A stretch of 64,000 bases of DNA from Alicyclobacillus acidocaldarius subsp. acidocaldarius Tc-4-1 (GCF_000219875.1 NC_017167.1:2317361-2381360); one strand, 5' to 3'; numbered from the stretch's first letter, positions 1 to 8,166 are shown. A program made the numbers and translations. The notes: generated by a model from the letters alone, not told the origin.

Positions 1-252
1 AGTTCTCCCGTGGATTGTCGGCCCGAAAAGGAACGACACCCCTTCATTTTCTTCTGAAAAAATCTGCCGTACAGAAACGCCTAAAGCACCGCAAATCTTT
101 ACCAGCTTTGCACTATCAATCGGTTGTTCACCCCGTAGATATTTGTACATCGTCGGTCTGGTCACACCGACGACCTTCGCAAGTTGATCAACGCTGATGT
201 TCCGTTCCACACGAATTCTTTCGATGTTCTTTGCAACAATTTCTGGCGTCAC
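1..252 (-). CDS. XRE-family HTH regulator (partial, runs off left edge)
   Basis: Minus-strand reading frame beginning at a GTG (252) with a purine-rich RBS (AGGGAGAG) 5-8 nt upstream and open to the window edge (84 codons). The translation has a Cro/CI-type helix-turn-helix over roughly residues 14-60 (ERNISVDQLAKVVGVTRPTMYKYLRGE) and then a tail resembling phage repressor/ImmA linkers. Its C-terminus and any partner gene lie left of position 1. Function as a DNA-binding regulator follows from the family; target unknown. Confidence 0.75.
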   Translation of the reverse strand, partial: MTPEIVAKNIERIRVERNISVDQLAKVVGVTRPTMYKYLRGEQPIDSAKLVKICGALGVSVRQIFSEENEGVSFLFGPTIHGRT

Positions 253-359
253 ATCTCTCCCTCCCCTTTCTAAGAATTATACGCTCTCCATCTCATTCTG
301 GATACCGAATGTAAATTTTATTTTACACCCTATATCCAAGAACGGAACCCGCTCGTGCA

Positions 360-1667
360 TTACGATTTGACAAGCCTTAACTTCGTATACTGAAGCTCTA
401 AGCTGTTTGCCAAACGCTCCATCGCCATCGCCGCTTGCCGGAGAACCAGGGCCTCAGACTGCCAGGTCTCCGCCTTTTGCGGATACTCGCACATCAACTT
501 CTGGATAAACGCTTCGGCCTCCTCGTCTGAAACAAAGATGAAATCCGCTGCCGCACTGACGATCTTGTGCAGCGTTCGATATGCCTGCATGAGTTCGTGG
601 AACGATTCTTTCTCGCGCTCGATGCGCTGCCACTCAGGATCCACGGTCTTCGCCGTCGAAGCCACCCGGGGCTGTGCGAGTTCGGCACCTTCCTTGAGCC
701 TTGTGTTCTCCGCTTTGAGTCGTTCGATGCGCTCCTGGTGTTGTTGCAAGACCACCTTCAGCGATTCGTATTTTTCCTCAAGCGCCTGCCGCTCCCGGTC
801 GATTTCGACCGCTCGGCGTTTCCAGTCCTCGATTTCGCGTAGCACCGCATCGGGCACCACCTCGACACGCTCGGCGGGCCGGTTCTGCAATCGCCGGATC
901 TCTGATTCCAACTCCGCAATGCGCGCCAGATCCTCATCGCGTCCGCGTTCGCGCAGCGTCGCCAATTCCTGCTGCAACCTGGCCGTCTCGCGATCCCGTT
1001 GTTCGGCCTCTTCGAGTCGCTTACGCAGTTCCTTCGTCTCCGCCACGGTGCGCGAGGCAATTTCGTCACCCAAGGCCTTGTAGAGGCTGCGCTGAATTTC
1101 GGGACTCAAATAAGCCAATTGCTCAGCGGCGGTGGTGCCGAGTTTGCCGGAAGAGACGAGATACTGTAGCTCTGGGATGAGGTCGTTCAACTTGAGTAAC
1201 CGTTCTGTCGAACGTTGAGGCTCGCCAATCGCTTCGGCAACATCCTTGATCGTTTTCAAACCGCCATTTTGGCGGTTTGCTCCTTCGGAATCCGAAACGT
1301 TCTTTCTCTCTCCTCCCCGCCTGATCTTCCAATACTCCGCCAAAAACTTCGCCCTTCTGGCCTTTCGCATTGGATCGCGGTCTTCTCCGCGTCGCTCCTC
1401 GTTATCAGCAATCAACAAGTACTCCGCCTCTTGCTCCGAAATGTCGTAAATCACAACAGGCACGCGCTCCAACCCAAGCTCTTTCGCAACGCGCCAGCGC
1501 TGGTGACCCGCGATAATCGTCCCATCCGGCAACACCTTCAGCGGATCCCGGATCCCGTGGGCCTCAATGCTACGCCTCAGCTCTTCGTACTTCTCACCCG
1601 TCAGGTCCGCGTAGTACTCCGCATTCTTCGGGTGGGGCTTCAGACGGTGGATGCTCATCTCGCTCAT
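360..1667 (-). CDS. ParB-like partition/nuclease-domain protein, copy 1
   Basis: A 435-residue protein. Residues about 1-95 form a ParB/Spo0J N-terminal domain with the conserved stretches LKPHPKNAEYY, GTIIAGHQR and ADNEERRGED. A KorB/ParB-type HTH follows (about 130-200, KTIKDVAEAIGEP... through GTTAAEQLAYLS), then a long charged coiled coil (about 205-330). I chose ATG 1667 (MSEMSIHRL) rather than the longer GTG frame because GAGGAGG lies 9 nt upstream. No ParA stands next to it. It is a close paralogue of 5347-6615; both are preceded by a PIN remnant and a TTTTGTCCTGCAA hairpin. In phages such ParB-like proteins serve partition or act as early regulators/nucleases; which applies here is not visible. 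Confidence 0.85.
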   Translation of the reverse strand: MSEMSIHRLKPHPKNAEYYADLTGEKYEELRRSIEAHGIRDPLKVLPDGTIIAGHQRWRVAKELGLERVPVVIYDISEQEAEYLLIADNEERRGEDRDPMRKARRAKFLAEYWKIRRGGERKNVSDSEGANRQNGGLKTIKDVAEAIGEPQRSTERLLKLNDLIPELQYLVSSGKLGTTAAEQLAYLSPEIQRSLYKALGDEIASRTVAETKELRKRLEEAEQRDRETARLQQELATLRERGRDEDLARIAELESEIRRLQNRPAERVEVVPDAVLREIEDWKRRAVEIDRERQALEEKYESLKVVLQQHQERIERLKAENTRLKEGAELAQPRVASTAKTVDPEWQRIEREKESFHELMQAYRTLHKIVSAAADFIFVSDEEAEAFIQKLMCEYPQKAETWQSEALVLRQAAMAMERLANSLELQYTKLRLVKS

Positions 1668-1709
1668 ATCGTTCGACCTCCTCACCTTGAGGGTGGGATG
1701 CAGGACAAA
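1668..1709 (-). promoter_or_regulatory. SD-hairpin element, copy 1
   Basis: Minus strand reads TTTGTCCTGCAT, then a short CACC-loop-GGTG / CCCTC...GAGG hairpin carrying the GAGGAGG ribosome binding site of the downstream parB-like gene. One of the weaker stems in the family. Confidence 0.7.
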
Positions 1710-1758
1710 GACCGGACCAAATCAGTAGCGATTGTACAGCCTGCGCCTGGCGAAGGAC

Positions 1759-1788
1759 AAAAACCGCCCTGCATCCTTTGCAGAACGG
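1759..1788 (-). terminator. Intrinsic terminator
   Basis: Minus-strand stem CCGTTCTGCA / TGCAGGGCGG (10 bp with G-T pairs, loop AAGGA) followed by TTTTTG. It separates the PIN remnant from the parB-like gene. Confidence 0.7.
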
Positions 1789-1794
1789 CGTAGA

Positions 1795-1930
1795 TCATTT
1801 AAACGAGCGCAGGAATTCGCCTGGCGCAACGTGACCAACCTGTAACCGACGAAAGTGCTTCTGGTTCCAAGTCAAGACCGTCGGACACTTGCTGTGTCGC
1901 GCTTTCGCGGCAATGTATGCGCAGGGGGGG
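1795..1930 (-). pseudogene. PIN-domain protein, C-terminal remnant 1
   Basis: The minus frame ending at 1795 encodes AYIAAKARHS...VLTWNQKHFRRL...GEFLR, the C-terminal third of a VapC-like PIN ribonuclease, nearly the same as the remnant at 6664-6861. The catalytic N-terminal half is absent. Homology seems to switch frame across a run of seven C's (1922-1928 on the complement), so this is a decayed fragment. It has no partner antitoxin. Confidence 0.7.
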
Positions 1931-1944
1931 CACCTCTCTCCACA

Positions 1945-2166
1945 TCAACAATTGCCCGAATGAAACGTGCTCAACGGATTCGCTGGATTGAGCGGGCTGA
2001 GTGGACTGGCCGGATTCGCTGGATTGAGCGGGCTGAGTGGACTGGCCGGATTCGTCGGATCAAGCAGGTCAAATCGGTCGCTACGTTTCCGTTGATTATG
2101 GGTATTTGGCTTGCGCGTGTTTCCGTTGGTCGACTTCCCGTTTGTTGACTTTTGGGTGTTGTCCAT
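1945..2166 (-). CDS. Small proline-rich repeat protein (hypothetical)
   Basis: ATG 2166 has GAGGAGG 10 nt upstream. The 73-residue product starts with a polar stretch with repeated STNG and continues as two 12-residue Asn/Pro/Ser/Leu units encoded by an exact tandem DNA repeat. The last residues overlap the start of the PIN remnant in another frame, so the C-terminus may be an accident of rearrangement. No family recognised. Confidence 0.45.
   Translation of the reverse strand: MDNTQKSTNGKSTNGNTRKPNTHNQRKRSDRFDLLDPTNPASPLSPLNPANPASPLSPLNPANPLSTFHSGNC
1976..2047 (+). repeat. Exact 36-bp tandem repeat, two units
   Basis: Units 1976-2011 and 2012-2047 are identical, with part of a third at 2048. 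At 36 bp the repeat keeps frame in the minus-strand ORF (12 residues per unit). Confidence 0.9.
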
Positions 2167-2310
2167 ATCGAGCATGCCTCCTCACCGGGTTTTGTCCTAC
2201 GTATTAAGAGTGTTTTATGAACCTCCACCGCCTGTCGCTTCGCGCATGGGAAGGAGAATGCGCGGACAGAGTGATAGAATATACCAACGGTGAGATTGTA
2301 GATATTCCAC

Positions 2311-3435
2311 CTAATTCCATAGTCGCCATGTCTCTTTCCTGAACAACTGAAAACGGTTATCGCGCGATGCACGCGGCAGTGCCCATCGTTCCTTCCACCA
2401 ACTAGCGAGATCTGAGAAAGGAAAATCAAAGAAATCTATAACATCTGTTTCGCCTCGTAGAAACTCAGGTGCGTTCTTGGCTAAGGGAGCCACAAAAATT
2501 TCCCTAGCAACGCCATGATATATTAGAGTCTGTGGTAATTCGAGTATTTTCAGTGCTTTCAGAATCACTTCACGTCTATTTCGAAAACCGGATCCCCAAT
2601 CTTTGTGTTTGGCTGTTGGCGCATACGTCTGTTCTACAATCGTTATGATCTCCTTATATAAACCGTTGATGTAAGGAAATTCGCCGGATCCGCTCGTAAA
2701 TCCGACCGAGTGCATCACAAGAAGATCTCGGTATTTTACGCGATTATAAATAGACGATTTACCAAGGGCGGATGTAGTCGTGACCAAGACAAGCGGCCCG
2801 GTTAACTTTTTGCTAATACGCGTGATGCGATTTGCATATCGACGCTCGAATACTTCACGTACCTCGTTGCTAACCACTGCTAACGCAACCAATTTGCCTC
2901 CTAAAAGATGGTTGTACGGTGGTACGGCTCCTAACACGAAAGCATCCATCACATTTGCCAGCCGAAGCCGACGCTGTTCTTTCGACCATCCGATCCACTG
3001 GTCTCGGTCAGCTAGTGCAAAGACAGGGTCACATAACCCGAAGATCCCTATCAGTCGGTCGTGTGCTGCATCCCAAACAAGAAATCTCAGTCGCCTGCCA
3101 TACCCAGCAGATACAGGTATACTCCAATGAAGACGCACGTAGCGAAATAGAAGTTCTTCCACTGTATCCGGTTTGACTTCTATCAACGTTGGGGTAATAA
3201 TGGCTGGATTTATCTCATTCCCGTTAGCAATCCAGCCAAGCAACTCATCTTCATGTCGCTGAAGATTTCGCTTTGCTCGTTCAATGTTGTAAGCGCAAGC
3301 CTTGGCATGCAATGCACGTAAGGCATTTTTGTCCGACGCACAAAAATAAAGTCTTCTTCCATCCCAGTAAAAGCCCTGTCTTCGAAGAACATCAAGAATT
3401 TTTCGCCTAAGAACTTGTTTCTCAACTTCTGTCAT
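2311..3435 (-). CDS. DUF4338 / DruA-like defence protein
   Basis: A 374-residue protein. The core at about 85-330 has features I associate with DUF4338, the domain of Druantia DruA: RLRFLVWDAAHDRLIGIFGL, the DQWIGW strand, and the PPYNHLLGGKLVALA segment, followed by TGPLVLVTTTSALGKSS. Its ATG lies 18 nt after the stop of the cytosine methyltransferase, with an AGGGGAGG-type hairpin in the gap, so the two are probably co-transcribed and translationally coupled. DruA proteins are known from anti-phage islands; a stand-alone pair with a C5-methyltransferase suggests a restriction-like role (inference). Catalytic residues are not known to me. Confidence 0.75.
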   Translation of the reverse strand: MTEVEKQVLRRKILDVLRRQGFYWDGRRLYFCASDKNALRALHAKACAYNIERAKRNLQRHEDELLGWIANGNEINPAIITPTLIEVKPDTVEELLFRYVRLHWSIPVSAGYGRRLRFLVWDAAHDRLIGIFGLCDPVFALADRDQWIGWSKEQRRLRLANVMDAFVLGAVPPYNHLLGGKLVALAVVSNEVREVFERRYANRITRISKKLTGPLVLVTTTSALGKSSIYNRVKYRDLLVMHSVGFTSGSGEFPYINGLYKEIITIVEQTYAPTAKHKDWGSGFRNRREVILKALKILELPQTLIYHGVAREIFVAPLAKNAPEFLRGETDVIDFFDFPFSDLASWWKERWALPRASRDNRFQLFRKETWRLWN

Positions 3436-3453
3436 TCTCCAGAAACACCTCCC

Positions 3454-4683
3454 CTAATGGGAAAGGCACTTTTTTATATCTTTGACGATAAAAGTGGCCA
3501 ACCTCACCGGAACTGCGTTCCCCAATTGGCGCATGCTTTCCGTCCAGGACCCGCTGAAATGGTATTCGTCCGGGAAAGTCTGTAGGCGTGCGCTCTCACG
3601 AACCGTAAAGTAACGTACGCTACCATCCGGTTTCACAAGCATGTTTTCTCCTCCGGGAACACCGTGATCCCCGGCTTTAAGTGTTTTCGCTGGCTCGTCG
3701 AGCGGACTCCCGGTGTGACCCGGATAGATGCGAGCTCCTGGGTTGAAGCGATGATCAGGTATGACGTTATCGTATTCGTTTTCCGGGTCTGGAAGATCGG
3801 AAATGGCATCGCGTACCGTCATCCAAGGTGCCCCCTGTACTAATCCCAACCCTCCTCGAAGACGTTCGATTCTCTTCTTAAGTTTGTCGGGCATTTCAGG
3901 GCGATGCTTTTTCGCCACTCGATGTCGTTCCCAATAATCTCCAGTGACCCATTGATCGTACAAGAGAGCGTCGAAGGAATGCGTGGGTTCAGGAAAAGAC
4001 CATTCGATATTCAAATCGCTTCGAAAACCGACGATAAACACCCGTTCCCTCTTTTGCGGCACCCCGTAATCGGCAGCGTTAAGCAAGCGAAATACCACAT
4101 GGTATGTAAGACCCTCGTGATGTCCTTTGGTATGATGCCGTTCCAATCGAGATAAGTGATCCGTCCAGTCTTCGTTTTCCTTGGAGGCAATTTCCGGATA
4201 AGAAAGTTGAAGAAGTATGTATTCGAAATACTTTGCGAAGGTATCCCGAAGCAATCCTTTCACATTTTCGATTAAGACGACTTTCGGTTGAATTTCCCGA
4301 ACGGCCCTGATCATTTCCGGAAACATATTCCGATGATCCTTAAAGCCACGGTGTTTTCCGCCCAATGAAAACGGCTGACACGGCGGGCCTCCAGCTAGAA
4401 GGTCGATGCCTTGATATTGGGTGAAATCGACATCTCTCACGTCGCATTGATGAATCGGCCAATTTTGTACCTGAGCCACGTTTCTCTCTTTATTGAGACG
4501 AATGGTGTCACATGCGTCTCGGTCCCACTCGTATAATCCTACATGCCGAAATCCGGCATTAGATATTCCCATCGCTAGGCCACCGGCTCCAGCAAAAAGT
4601 TCAACTGACCTCTCGCGAAGGTCACCGTAATCCTGGCGGATACGCTCGTCTACGCGAATGTCCTCAATGCGGAGCTTCGTCAT
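3454..4683 (-). CDS. DNA (cytosine-5) methyltransferase
   Basis: 409 residues, all motifs in order: ELFAGAGGLAMG (motif I, SAM binding, about 29), GGPPCQPFS (IV, catalytic Cys, about 98), LIENVKG (VI), QKRERVFIVGF (VIII), VRESARLQTFPDEY (IX) and QLGNAVPVRLA (X). It transfers a methyl group from SAM to cytosine C5; the target site cannot be read. The start ATG ends an 11-bp hairpin that hides the GGAGG. The downstream DUF4338 gene is its probable functional partner. It looks intact. Confidence 0.93.
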   Translation of the reverse strand: MTKLRIEDIRVDERIRQDYGDLRERSVELFAGAGGLAMGISNAGFRHVGLYEWDRDACDTIRLNKERNVAQVQNWPIHQCDVRDVDFTQYQGIDLLAGGPPCQPFSLGGKHRGFKDHRNMFPEMIRAVREIQPKVVLIENVKGLLRDTFAKYFEYILLQLSYPEIASKENEDWTDHLSRLERHHTKGHHEGLTYHVVFRLLNAADYGVPQKRERVFIVGFRSDLNIEWSFPEPTHSFDALLYDQWVTGDYWERHRVAKKHRPEMPDKLKKRIERLRGGLGLVQGAPWMTVRDAISDLPDPENEYDNVIPDHRFNPGARIYPGHTGSPLDEPAKTLKAGDHGVPGGENMLVKPDGSVRYFTVRESARLQTFPDEYHFSGSWTESMRQLGNAVPVRLATFIVKDIKKCLSH

Positions 4684-4725
4684 GCAATCGCCTCCTCAAC
4701 TGAGAGGCGATTGCATGACAAAAAA
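4684..4725 (-). promoter_or_regulatory. SD-hairpin element, copy 2
   Basis: TTTTTTGTCATGCAA, then an 11-bp perfect stem GCAATCGCCTC / GAGGCGATTGC whose 3' arm holds GGAGG and abuts the ATG of the cytosine methyltransferase. The T run is also the tail of the upstream terminator. Confidence 0.85.
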
Positions 4726-4752
4726 GCCGCCCCACCACGCCGGCAGGGCGGC
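4720..4752 (-). terminator. Intrinsic terminator upstream of the methyltransferase
   Basis: Minus-strand GCCGCCC ... GGGCGGC stem followed by TTTTTT, directly after the stop of the gene ending at 4757. It is immediately followed by element copy 2, so the methyltransferase either needs its own promoter or read-through. Confidence 0.75.
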
Positions 4753-4756
4753 TTCC

Positions 4757-5347
4757 TCATTGCGCTACGCGATGTTGCCCATCGTCCAGATTCGCCAATG
4801 TCCACATCCGCGCCTCGATTCGTTCTCGAAGGACGCGGCTGATCTCTTCGCGTAACACTACCAGGACGGTCTCTTCGTCGACATTCGAAACTTTCGCCAT
4901 CACCGCTTTGACGGCAGGCACCACCAAACCATAGAGCTCCCGGTCCAACTCGTATCGAATCGTCGCGACGGCAAATCCAATGTCGAAAAAACACCCCCTG
5001 GAGATTTTCTGCAGCGACATGGCTCGTTCTGCCAACGCCATCACAGCCACCTTGGTCTCGTCCGGGTGTTCGTTCGCAAACTGAGCCGTCTTGGACTTCG
5101 ATCCCAGCATCTCGATTCTCCGCAAGACCGCCGGAACAATGTCGCTCTCAACAAACCGAAGGGACGGCTCAACTGCGCCGTCTTCGAGGAACGCGTTGGT
5201 CTCGCGCCAGACCATCTTGGCTAACTGATTAAGAATCCCTTGGGGCACGACACGGCCTGTGAGTTCCGACAACGTACGCATGGCAAATCGTCCCGCAGCT
5301 CGCGCTTCGAGACGACGTTCCTGCTCGTAGAAATCGTAAGCGCCCAT
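4757..5347 (-). CDS. Hypothetical protein coupled to ParB copy 2
   Basis: ATG 5347 overlaps the stop of parB copy 2 (TGATG), so translation is coupled. 196 residues, largely helical and charged, with no signal peptide or membrane segment and no family I recognise. Its position suggests it works with the ParB-like protein; copy 1 of parB has no visible equivalent. Confidence 0.7.
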   Translation of the reverse strand: MGAYDFYEQERRLEARAAGRFAMRTLSELTGRVVPQGILNQLAKMVWRETNAFLEDGAVEPSLRFVESDIVPAVLRRIEMLGSKSKTAQFANEHPDETKVAVMALAERAMSLQKISRGCFFDIGFAVATIRYELDRELYGLVVPAVKAVMAKVSNVDEETVLVVLREEISRVLRERIEARMWTLANLDDGQHRVAQ

Positions 5348-6615
5348 CAGCGGTCCCTCCGGAACATCAGGACATTGTTCGACTTGACGCCTTCGCACTT
5401 CTTCGCAAGGTTCGTCAACGCCTCAGCAGTCACATAGAGCACGGACACAAAGTGATCCCGAACTTCGTCTGAGACGGATTCCGGTTCCCAAACCGCAAGC
5501 ATGCCCGCGACGTCTTGACGCACCTCGTACAGCTTGGATTCGAGATTACGCAGCGCGGCATAGCTCGCTTCGGAATTCCCCGCCGACTCGAAGGTCTTCT
5601 CCAATCGCTGGCGCGCAAGGCGTTCCTTGATCGCCTCGTCCTCCGCCTGACGTTTGGCTTCCAACGCGGCGGCCTTCTCTTTGCGAAGCTTGTCTGCAAG
5701 ACGTTCCTGCTCCGCGAGTGACGCTTTCAGTTCGTCATTCTGCTTACGCAGATCGTCGAGCGCCCGCTTGATCTCCTCTGACACAACCTCGATGCGCGGC
5801 CGCTCAGCCAGTTCCCGCCGCGCCTGTTCCAACTCGCGCTGCGTGTCCTCCAGCGCCGCTCGAAGCGCAGCGGGTTCGTCTTTTGCCGCTTCAATTTCGC
5901 GGGTAAGTCGCTGAAGCGAGCCTTCCAGTTCGCGTACCCGCTTTTCTGCAGCTTCCCGCAAACGACGTTCCTCTTCGATCTGACGACGGATCTCCTTTGC
6001 TTCTGCAACCGTGCGCTCGCCAATGGCCTCGCCAAAGGCTTGAAATAACGCGCGTTGCTCATCGGGCGTCAGATGGGCAAGCTGTTCTGCGGCGGTTGTG
6101 CCGAGTTTGCTTGCGGACACGAGAGTTTGGAGTTCTGGAATCAGATCGTTAAGCTTCAGCAATCTCGGTAAGTGCGCAGCATCCGTTCCCACAGCCTCTG
6201 CGATGTCCTTGCTCGTCTTGGGGGATTCACCATTTTGGTTAACCCTCGAATACTGATTGACGCCGCGGTGTACTCCCCAATACTCCTTGAGGAACTTCGC
6301 CCGCTTCGCCTTCCTGATCGGGTCGTTGTCCTCGCCCCGGCGTTCCTCGTTGTCCGCGATCAGCAGGTATTCGGCCTCCACTTGGCTTACGTCGTAGATC
6401 ACAACGGGCACTTGCTCGATCCCGAGTTCCCTCGCGATTCGGAATCGCTGATGGCCTGCGATGATGGTCCCATCCGGCAAAATTTTGAGTGGATCGCGGA
6501 TGCCGTGCGTCGCGATGCTCCGCTTCAACTCCTCATACTTCTCTCCGGCAATGTCGGTGAAGTATTCGGCGTTCCTGGGATGCGGTTTGAGCCTGTCGAC
6601 ATGGATCGTGCTCAT
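5347..6615 (-). CDS. ParB-like partition/nuclease-domain protein, copy 2
   Basis: 422 residues, with the same architecture as the copy at 360-1667: ParB N-domain (LKPHPRNAEYF, GTIIAGHQR, ADNEERRGED), HTH region (SKDIAEAVGTD... GTTAAEQLAHL), then a coiled coil from about 200 to 350. ATG 6615 was chosen because GGAGGGG lies 7 nt upstream, inside element copy 3. The two paralogues differ most in the coiled coil and C-terminus, which suggests an old duplication of a parB/PIN unit. Confidence 0.85.
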   Translation of the reverse strand: MSTIHVDRLKPHPRNAEYFTDIAGEKYEELKRSIATHGIRDPLKILPDGTIIAGHQRFRIARELGIEQVPVVIYDVSQVEAEYLLIADNEERRGEDNDPIRKAKRAKFLKEYWGVHRGVNQYSRVNQNGESPKTSKDIAEAVGTDAAHLPRLLKLNDLIPELQTLVSASKLGTTAAEQLAHLTPDEQRALFQAFGEAIGERTVAEAKEIRRQIEEERRLREAAEKRVRELEGSLQRLTREIEAAKDEPAALRAALEDTQRELEQARRELAERPRIEVVSEEIKRALDDLRKQNDELKASLAEQERLADKLRKEKAAALEAKRQAEDEAIKERLARQRLEKTFESAGNSEASYAALRNLESKLYEVRQDVAGMLAVWEPESVSDEVRDHFVSVLYVTAEALTNLAKKCEGVKSNNVLMFRRDR

Positions 6616-6656
6616 AAAAAATCCCCTCCTACTGGAGGGGTGTTTGCAGGGCAAAT
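6616..6656 (-). promoter_or_regulatory. SD-hairpin element, copy 3
   Basis: TTTGCCCTGCAAA, then a perfect 7-bp stem CCCCTCC-AGTA-GGAGGGG with the SD in the 3' arm, 7 nt before ATG 6615. The upstream PIN remnant stops 8 nt before the motif. Confidence 0.9.
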
Positions 6657-6663
6657 TGTACTT

Positions 6664-6861
6664 TTACTTCGAAGTCCCGCTGGCAGTTCGCAGATACTCG
6701 CCCGGCGTGATGGAACGCACACCTAATCGCCTGAAATGCTTCTGATTCCAAGTCAGCACATCCGAACTCCCGCTATGCTTTTCCTTGACGGCAATATAAG
6801 CGTCGATATAGTCCACGTGCTGCTCGTCGTAGTCCCGCAGTGCCTCTAATCGGATTCGCAC
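6664..6861 (-). pseudogene. PIN-domain C-terminal fragment, remnant 2
   Basis: GTG 6861 lies 9 nt after the GAGAGGGGG arm of element copy 4 and opens a 65-codon frame with YIDAYIAVKEKHS and VLTWNQKHFRRL, the C-terminal part of a PIN nuclease. The N-terminal catalytic acidic residues are missing, so it should be inactive. The same frame is open upstream into the membrane protein (see 6664-7263). Confidence 0.7.
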
Positions 6862-7263
6862 ATAGAAAAACCCCCTCTCTACTTGAGGGGGATTGCACGA
6901 CAAAACGCCGCGTTGCTGTACCGCGATGACCGTTCGCCAAACTTCCAAGAGCCGGTCATCAACACACCGCGATTCTCCCATGTCGCGACAGGAACAACCG
7001 ATCACGATTGGGAGATTCCGGACACACCAAAACGCCCACCGCAGCGCAAGCACGATACGCTTTCGCCGAGACAAGCTCGTATCACACCATATGAGACGTG
7101 CACCGACATACGGATACACCACCAACGCCCGGAAGAGCACGGAAGGCACAAGCCTTAAGCTGTAGAACCGTCGCGTCTCCTCGTAGAGTCGTATCATCGT
7201 GCCGACCACAAGGGCGGCAAGTACACACACTGCGCTCCAACACAAGACAAACGCCAAGCCCAT
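6664..7263 (-). CDS. Two-TM membrane protein fused in frame to a PIN fragment
   Basis: ATG 7263 follows element copy 4b. Residues 1-115 are a paralogue of the protein at 8587-8937 (MGL.FV..W start, two hydrophobic segments at about 2-24 and 40-60, RW.fWC.R. motif). That paralogue ends at VWRQLVISA; here the frame continues through hairpin copy 4 into the PIN fragment with no stop, giving 199 residues. The fusion looks like a by-product of recombination at the element rather than a designed protein. Whether both start sites are used is not visible. Confidence 0.55.
   Translation of the reverse strand: MGLAFVLCWSAVCVLAALVVGTMIRLYEETRRFYSLRLVPSVLFRALVVYPYVGARLIWCDTSLSRRKRIVLALRWAFWCVRNLPIVIGCSCRDMGESRCVDDRLLEVWRTVIAVQQRGVLSCNPPQVERGFFYVRIRLEALRDYDEQHVDYIDAYIAVKEKHSGSSDVLTWNQKHFRRLGVRSITPGEYLRTASGTSK
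6862..6905 (-). promoter_or_regulatory. SD-hairpin element, copy 4
   Basis: TTTTGTCGTGCAA followed by a perfect 7-bp stem CCCCCTC / GAGGGGG. The upstream ORF reads straight through it. Downstream is only a PIN fragment, so this copy marks a recombination joint. Confidence 0.85.
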
Positions 7264-7306
7264 CGCACCATCGCCCCCTATCTGGGCGGCGCGCGCAGGA
7301 CAAAAA
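7264..7306 (-). promoter_or_regulatory. SD-hairpin element, copy 4b
   Basis: TTTTTGTCCTGCGC, then a CGCCC / GGGCG stem; the GGGGGCG arm is the RBS of ATG 7263. Confidence 0.7.
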
Positions 7307-7391
7307 CCTCAAACTGTTTCCGCCTTGGGCCTGCGCGAGCGTGCGGAAAATTACAACCCCCCGAGTCGTCGGCGACGTATCTGTTGCCCAC

Positions 7392-7778
7392 TTATCTCCG
7401 CGCCACCAACCTGTTCGCCTGATACACCACCCAGTCCCCGCTCTCCACGCGCGCGTTGCCGTTAACCTTCTGCTTTGGCACGCAGTACACCCAACCCCGC
7501 AACCCATTCGCCAAATCCTTGACGATCACGCGGTCATAAAGCTGTGGGTATCCCTCCAGCCGATCCAGTGCCTTGAGCCCTTCCTCCGTGACCTTCACCC
7601 ACTCGCCGACGACCACGCCGTCTTCTTCCAACGTCACCGCAGGAAACGCGCCCCAGTCGTACATCGCGCCGCGAATTTGCCCCATACCAAGTTCGCTGAC
7701 CAAATACGGCTCGACTACCGTGCGATTCGGCTGATCTTTTCGCAAGGTTCCGTACACAAAGAACGTATGCGTGTGCAT
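7392..7778 (-). CDS. Gamma-glutamylcyclotransferase-like (GGCT/AIG2) protein
   Basis: 128 residues with the GGCT signature FVYGTLRK near the N-terminus (substrate-binding loop) and a beta-barrel pattern including GAMYDWGAFPAV and DRLEGYP...YDR. ATG 7778 has GGGGAGGA 9 nt upstream. Family members cleave gamma-glutamyl amides or have unknown substrates; phage copies are common and mostly uncharacterised. It is separated from its minus-strand neighbour by about 85 bp with no clear regulatory signal. Confidence 0.85.
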   Translation of the reverse strand: MHTHTFFVYGTLRKDQPNRTVVEPYLVSELGMGQIRGAMYDWGAFPAVTLEEDGVVVGEWVKVTEEGLKALDRLEGYPQLYDRVIVKDLANGLRGWVYCVPKQKVNGNARVESGDWVVYQANRLVARR

Positions 7779-7950
7779 ATGCACATTCCTCCCCAAACAC
7801 ATTCTAGCTTAAATTCTAATATAAACCTTTCTATGGGTCAAGAAGACAAGCTATCCAAATTATATTGAAAACATTGAGTGTTCGTGATAGGCTTGTACTG
7901 GGAGGGAAACCTCTCTTGGGCACCCCCTTCGTGGGAAGGGGGTGAGAGGG

Positions 7951-8108
7951 ATGCTGCACGGAATCGCCTGTGTGCTCGGAGTGATTCTGTGGGGCTAGCC
8001 CGTGTGGGTTATGCCATCGCGGACATCATTCGGGTCTTACATGGCGAACCCCGCCTGGGCCGCAATCCAAAGGCGGGGAAGCCACATCGACCTCGCAGGA
8101 GGGGTTAA
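7951..8108 (+). pseudogene. Small membrane protein with a frameshift
   Basis: ATG 7951 follows GGGGGTGAGAGGG. Frame 1 gives MLHGIACVLGVILWG and then TAG; one extra G in the GGGG run near 7995 would continue as LARVGYAIADIIRVLHGEPR... to the stop at 8108 (52 residues, one hydrophobic helix then a basic tail). Either a decayed gene or a one-base sequence error. No family recognised. Confidence 0.45.
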
Positions 8109-8117
8109 CCCTCCTGC
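8095..8117 (+). terminator. Strong hairpin after the small ORF
   Basis: GCAGGAGGG-GTTAA-CCCTCCTGC, a perfect 9-bp stem, preceded by a second stem CCCCGCCT / AGGCGGGG (8049-8077). There is no long T run, so termination is likely but not certain. Confidence 0.5.
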
Positions 8118-8166
8118 TATGTTCATGATTATCGTACCACACAAATCCATATGCGTCTACAGGCTA

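Noticed and set aside
538-1793. Ser/Arg-rich plus-strand ORFs opposite parB copy 1
   Set aside because: Composition mirrors the coiled-coil codons of the real minus-strand gene.
1971-2429. 152-codon minus-strand ORF over the 36-bp tandem repeats
   Set aside because: Alternative frame of the repeat; the frame starting at 2166 has a proper RBS.
7098-7868. Long plus-strand ORF (256 codons) opposite the GGCT and membrane genes
   Set aside because: Antisense shadow of a recognised GGCT gene; no RBS and no family features.
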